Origin: Paenibacillus sp. HW567
GTDB taxonomy: Bacteria; Bacillota; Bacilli; Paenibacillales; Paenibacillaceae
NCBI RefSeq assembly: GCF_000374185.1
Contig: NZ_KB910518.1
Coordinates: 1,482,546-1,546,545 of the forward strand
DNA: 64,000 nucleotides
Direction of reading: 5' to 3'
The stretch's first letter is position 1. Each line of letters begins with the position of its first letter. Under the pieces are notes generated by a model. It made no database searches, had not been told where the DNA came from, and saw nothing but the letters and a program-made list of their open reading frames with translations. Positions 61,601 through 64,000 of this stretch are shown one piece after another. The translations under genes and the position numbers were made by a program.

Positions 61601-64000
61601 TGGCTATGATGCCTGGGGAAAACAGAATCGTGCAACGGATGCGAAGGGAGACCTGTTTGTCAGCGACTACTCGCTGAAGTCCCGCACCAACATTAGCTAT
61701 CTCCAGCCAAAGAATTCGACGGAGAAATGGAATTACGTAGAAGCGAGCTTTGATGCGTGGGGCAATAAAACGGGAGTAGCTACCTATAAAGATTGGCCTA
61801 GTAATCAGCAGCAAATTTCAGAAAGATACAAGTATGATTTCGCTGGAAATGTGGTAGGATATACTGATCCTAACCGGAATCTGAATGAGGATGGTGTAAC
61901 AACCTCCTTTACGTATGATGTACTAGGACGTTTGGCGGCTGTAAAGGATGCCCTAAATCAAACGACACGGTATTCGTATGATGGTAACGGGCAAATTGCC
62001 AAGACTACGGTTCAAGCCAAAAACGGCTCGGAACAAACGCTGAATAGTAAAACGTATAACGAACTTGGCTTGATCACCTCCAAACAGGACGGAGCCTCGC
62101 AAAGCGAGAATTATACGTATAATGCACTGGGCCAATTAAGCAGCAAAATGGACCGTAATGGCAGCTCGTATACGTATACTTATGATGAAAGTGGTCAGTT
62201 GAAATCCGCCAAGATTACCGGAATGGTTAATGGAGCGGTTCAGTCTCAGGAAATAAGCAACATTTTTGGTGAGGGTGGGCCTACAAATCACGCCATTAAA
62301 ACTTTTACCAACAACGTGCAGACTGCTTCACAAACACAGGTTGTGGATAGCTTAAATCAGGTACAATCCACGTATTCTGTGGCAGGGAATCATTCATCCA
62401 ATATTCTGAATCAGTATGATATATTGGGCCGTATCACGCGAGTACGGGATCAATACATGGGCTTCTACACCAATTATCAGTACAACAAACAACAACTGCA
62501 GAAGGTGCAAACAAACGGTAGCTCGACACTCAGTAATGATGCATCCGTCAATGTACAATACAGCTATTATCCGAATAACCTAGTCAATTCCATTACGTAT
62601 CCAACTCTGACAGATGGAAGTACCTTGACTACGACGTATACGTATAAGAAAGCTTTGGGCTGGATCGAGAGCATGGAAAATGTCAAGGGAGGTTCGACTC
62701 TCTCTAGTTTCATCTACGAATACGATAACAACGGGAACCAGATTGCTGTTACGGAGTACCGAACAGGTGACACGAAGCAGACTACTCACTACACATATGA
62801 TGCACTGAATCGTCTGTTGTCCATAGCAAAACCGGATGGAAGAAAAATCACCTATAGCTATGATATGCGCGGCAATCGCCAAACCTTGTCGGATACGGGA
62901 GGACAAGGCCCAGATATCGCAGATACCAGCTATACGTATGATCTGCAAAATACCTTGACCTCGGTTACGAAAGCAGGGAGTACGACTAGCTTTGAGTATT
63001 ATGCGGATGGACTGCGGTATGCGAAGACAACGGGAAACAGCAAGACCCAAGTGAACTACAATCTAAACGGGCAGGTCATTGCTGAAGAAAAAGTTACTAA
63101 TGGTAGCTTCGTTGAACAGGCCAGCTTTGTCCGTGGGGATCGCGTTCTGGTGAAGAAGGATAAAAAGGCATCGGCAGACTATTATTATCTGTATAATGGT
63201 CACGGAGATGTTGTGCAGATCGTCAATACCAGCGGAGCGGTCGTCAATGCCTACACCTACGACGAATGGGGCAACATCACGAGCCAAGTGGAGGGAACCT
63301 CCAACTCCTTCAAGTATGCGGGAGAGAGCTATGATCCAGAAACCGGGCTTTATTATCTGCGGGCAAGGTACTATGATCCAAGCATCGGGCGGTTTTTAAA
63401 TGAGGATACGTATGAGGGGCAGATTGATAATCCGCTGACGCAGAATCTGTATACGTATGTAGGAAATAACCCATTAATTTTTTCAGACCCATCTGGTCAT
63501 AGTATGGAAAGCGATCATGTACTTCCTCAACAGGTTCTTAATGAACTTGCACCTCTAACAGCTGGTTGGGAAGATTTACAGAGACAACTATTATCATTAG
63601 ATAATAGTTCAGCCAGCAATATAACTAGGATGAACATTATAGCATTTCAAACTGCTATACATCGTGCAGCTCAAAATATAAGATTTAATTATTTCAGTAC
63701 AATTGAAAACCCAACACAAACGCAGATTGACGCTGCAAGTAGTGCGGGATACATTTTTGGGAAAAATGTAGATCTGAGTGCAGGGTACAAGGGGAGAGTT
63801 GATGCACAAAATGATGGTAGTGGTACTCAAAGACATGGACATATTTTCGGACCCAAAGGGGAAGAATGGTCGCGCAATTTAGATGGAACTATCCATGATG
63901 CTAATAGAAATAGTCCTGGGTCACCACCAAAATGGGTACAGAAAGAAATGGAAAAGAAAACAAGGTTTAAGTGGAATGAAGTTAACTCTACTCTACCTAC
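58611..64000 (+). CDS. Large secreted Rhs/YD-repeat toxin, open to the window end
   Basis: ATG 58611 follows AGGAGGAAC; the frame stays open for at least 1796 codons and leaves the window. Order: signal peptide (LLISLICLILLTSEIG...VSAAT); Pro-rich linker; helical domain (LSKEQIRTLLILGASVEDIY...SWDELRLS); Rhs N-terminal module from DPASGSLVWKENQISLPG; YD repeats from about residue 400 to 1560; the conserved Rhs end YDPETGLYYLRARYYDPSIG and NPLIFSDPSGHS near residue 1625; then a unique tip. The tip contains RHGHIFGPKGEEWSRNLDG and IHDANRNSPGSPPKWVQKEM, which I recall from one class of polymorphic toxin C-termini; I cannot name the class with confidence. It is strongly similar to the gene at 44347 through the shell but unrelated in the tip. 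Confidence 0.88.
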   Translation, partial: MKKISKLLISLICLILLTSEIGINTYVSAATLSKNALESHEPPIIPSPVREEPTEPSYYPAPEVKAPEEKELVQQSLLENKSISSKTASVQSLVYDQSDLVDVQMLNISAIKAKYKKLTTKSSLFSSQEPVLSKEQIRTLLILGASVEDIYEAAYLSQESGIDPVKLYKVKTEKNQSWDELRLSTTGQKPVSSSVINDVYGVTTEVYGLTDKLFPDTFLLNSLATASSANTLLAQINGVISNAEMQSINQTNKPQYSDRSDSSELIDPASGSLVWKENQISLPGRDGLDLNVGVMYSSSQSVNANYNFLSNQYELGVGWGFRFPSLQRASSSSDLYYHDGEGAVYEVQLWAPQGLKDYKSKNMRFVEDRSSFTNGQDFSRYYLEYADKKREYFGGDDLRLLGIVDRFGNQIVFNYTKIYDKLYYYPSSYLLTQITDSLGRKVIFKYDPRDKRYLNNGGESVADENLVVSVLDLQGQETQKVTYTRGRSGYMQYWTSPVTGQTLYTWVGDTTLSLKTITDQSGEQIKFGYNGLPIYTNWKLKDFKDGDDGTSQLKAYQLEKVEYPHSQTVYRYMDKYRNYGIQGGMIERVIASRYDQVIRNGAYSGEYNKATYSYVGSYDGYPDYYDDNKPKDYQYSTTVATEPNNLQTTYVFSGKGQMLSTTNVAANGERIVQKNTAFHSLIDTLPTTSETWEYGAGDTDATANKLYTYTDYNDWGNPLSTTRPLTEEQRYNSTLLSKNKTTYTYEPNFQLMASKSWYSSENANAPLSELYSYGSQGRVLTLTNAAGEITNYSYDMSPDGLNRVNKVTAMKTAGGKNVSKSVVTYGSDTNYAYPTVEEAYSNIGSANPQIVKKSMTYDMGTGKVIQERDGDNQAVSYEYDSLGRLKKQTQPVITNANGEKYSQVTEYNYYSRIISGNYDAVNAGTSTLKVDSIKTVQLSNGSTQRTYANTLYNGLGLALLEEHWDEYQGKWIFTQYHYDDSGRPVYMVDGVGNETTVGYDAWGKQNRATDAKGDLFVSDYSLKSRTNISYLQPKNSTEKWNYVEASFDAWGNKTGVATYKDWPSNQQQISERYKYDFAGNVVGYTDPNRNLNEDGVTTSFTYDVLGRLAAVKDALNQTTRYSYDGNGQIAKTTVQAKNGSEQTLNSKTYNELGLITSKQDGASQSENYTYNALGQLSSKMDRNGSSYTYTYDESGQLKSAKITGMVNGAVQSQEISNIFGEGGPTNHAIKTFTNNVQTASQTQVVDSLNQVQSTYSVAGNHSSNILNQYDILGRITRVRDQYMGFYTNYQYNKQQLQKVQTNGSSTLSNDASVNVQYSYYPNNLVNSITYPTLTDGSTLTTTYTYKKALGWIESMENVKGGSTLSSFIYEYDNNGNQIAVTEYRTGDTKQTTHYTYDALNRLLSIAKPDGRKITYSYDMRGNRQTLSDTGGQGPDIADTSYTYDLQNTLTSVTKAGSTTSFEYYADGLRYAKTTGNSKTQVNYNLNGQVIAEEKVTNGSFVEQASFVRGDRVLVKKDKKASADYYYLYNGHGDVVQIVNTSGAVVNAYTYDEWGNITSQVEGTSNSFKYAGESYDPETGLYYLRARYYDPSIGRFLNEDTYEGQIDNPLTQNLYTYVGNNPLIFSDPSGHSMESDHVLPQQVLNELAPLTAGWEDLQRQLLSLDNSSASNITRMNIIAFQTAIHRAAQNIRFNYFSTIENPTQTQIDAASSAGYIFGKNVDLSAGYKGRVDAQNDGSGTQRHGHIFGPKGEEWSRNLDGTIHDANRNSPGSPPKWVQKEMEKKTRFKWNEVNSTLP

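Noticed and set aside
1..64000. tRNA, rRNA or known riboswitch
   Set aside because: I saw no cloverleaf, rRNA segment, T-box or other recognisable riboswitch in reading either strand, though a covariance search was not possible.

Overview
The window looks like a chromosomal segment of a Paenibacillus-type, spore-forming Firmicute. The evidence is the sporulation genes spoIIM, dacF and spoIIAA-spoIIAB-sigF; the order nudF-spoIIM-fur-yqzK-xerD-deoB-punA, which matches the Bacillus subtilis backbone; strong AGGAGG-type ribosome binding sites; frequent TTG starts; and dispersed palindromic intergenic repeats. All calls come from reading the sequence; no database search was run.

Layout. 0-2.1 kb: end of a heterodimeric-type ABC exporter pair. 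1.9-8.3 kb: branched-chain 2-oxo acid dehydrogenase genes (lpdV, bkdAA, bkdAB, bkdB), the octanoyltransferase lipB, and beside them an internally deleted DUF2627 gene. 8.3-13.9 kb: a 33-residue Prli42-like microprotein, an M20 peptidase, a possible MciZ-like small protein, nudF, an endonuclease-Q-like PHP protein, a 51-bp tandem repeat array and spoIIM. 14.0-20.6 kb: fur, yqzK, xerD and the nucleoside salvage genes deoB, two different punA paralogues and pdp. 22.6-35.4 kb: a peptide-scavenging island (DUF1177, AroM, M29-type aminopeptidase, Asp/Glu racemase, PucR regulator, complete oligopeptide ABC transporter, M20 peptidase) that separates pdp from dacF. 35.8-38.8 kb: dacF-spoIIAA-spoIIAB-sigF, the switch that turns on forespore gene expression.

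After sigF the base composition falls clearly and an accessory region runs to the window end. It holds two very large Rhs/YD-repeat proteins and a family of smaller secreted proteins. Each small protein joins one orphan YD (Rhs) motif to a different adhesive or carbohydrate-binding fold: F5/8 type C, NBR1-Ig-like, VCBS/FG-GAP, two CBM-like types, GBS-Bsp-like, and an unnamed domain. Several are decayed, and the decayed copies near 41-44 kb are paralogues of intact genes near 56-58 kb. The first Rhs gene (44.3-49.1 kb) is cut off just before its toxin tip by a tandem duplication of AGCTA; its PD-(D/E)xK-type nuclease tip and the neighbouring immunity gene are both degenerate. The second Rhs gene (58.6 kb onward) is open to the window edge and carries a different toxin tip. 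The orphan-YD protein family around the Rhs toxins, headed at one point by three perfect Spo0A boxes, is the best candidate for an undescribed system.
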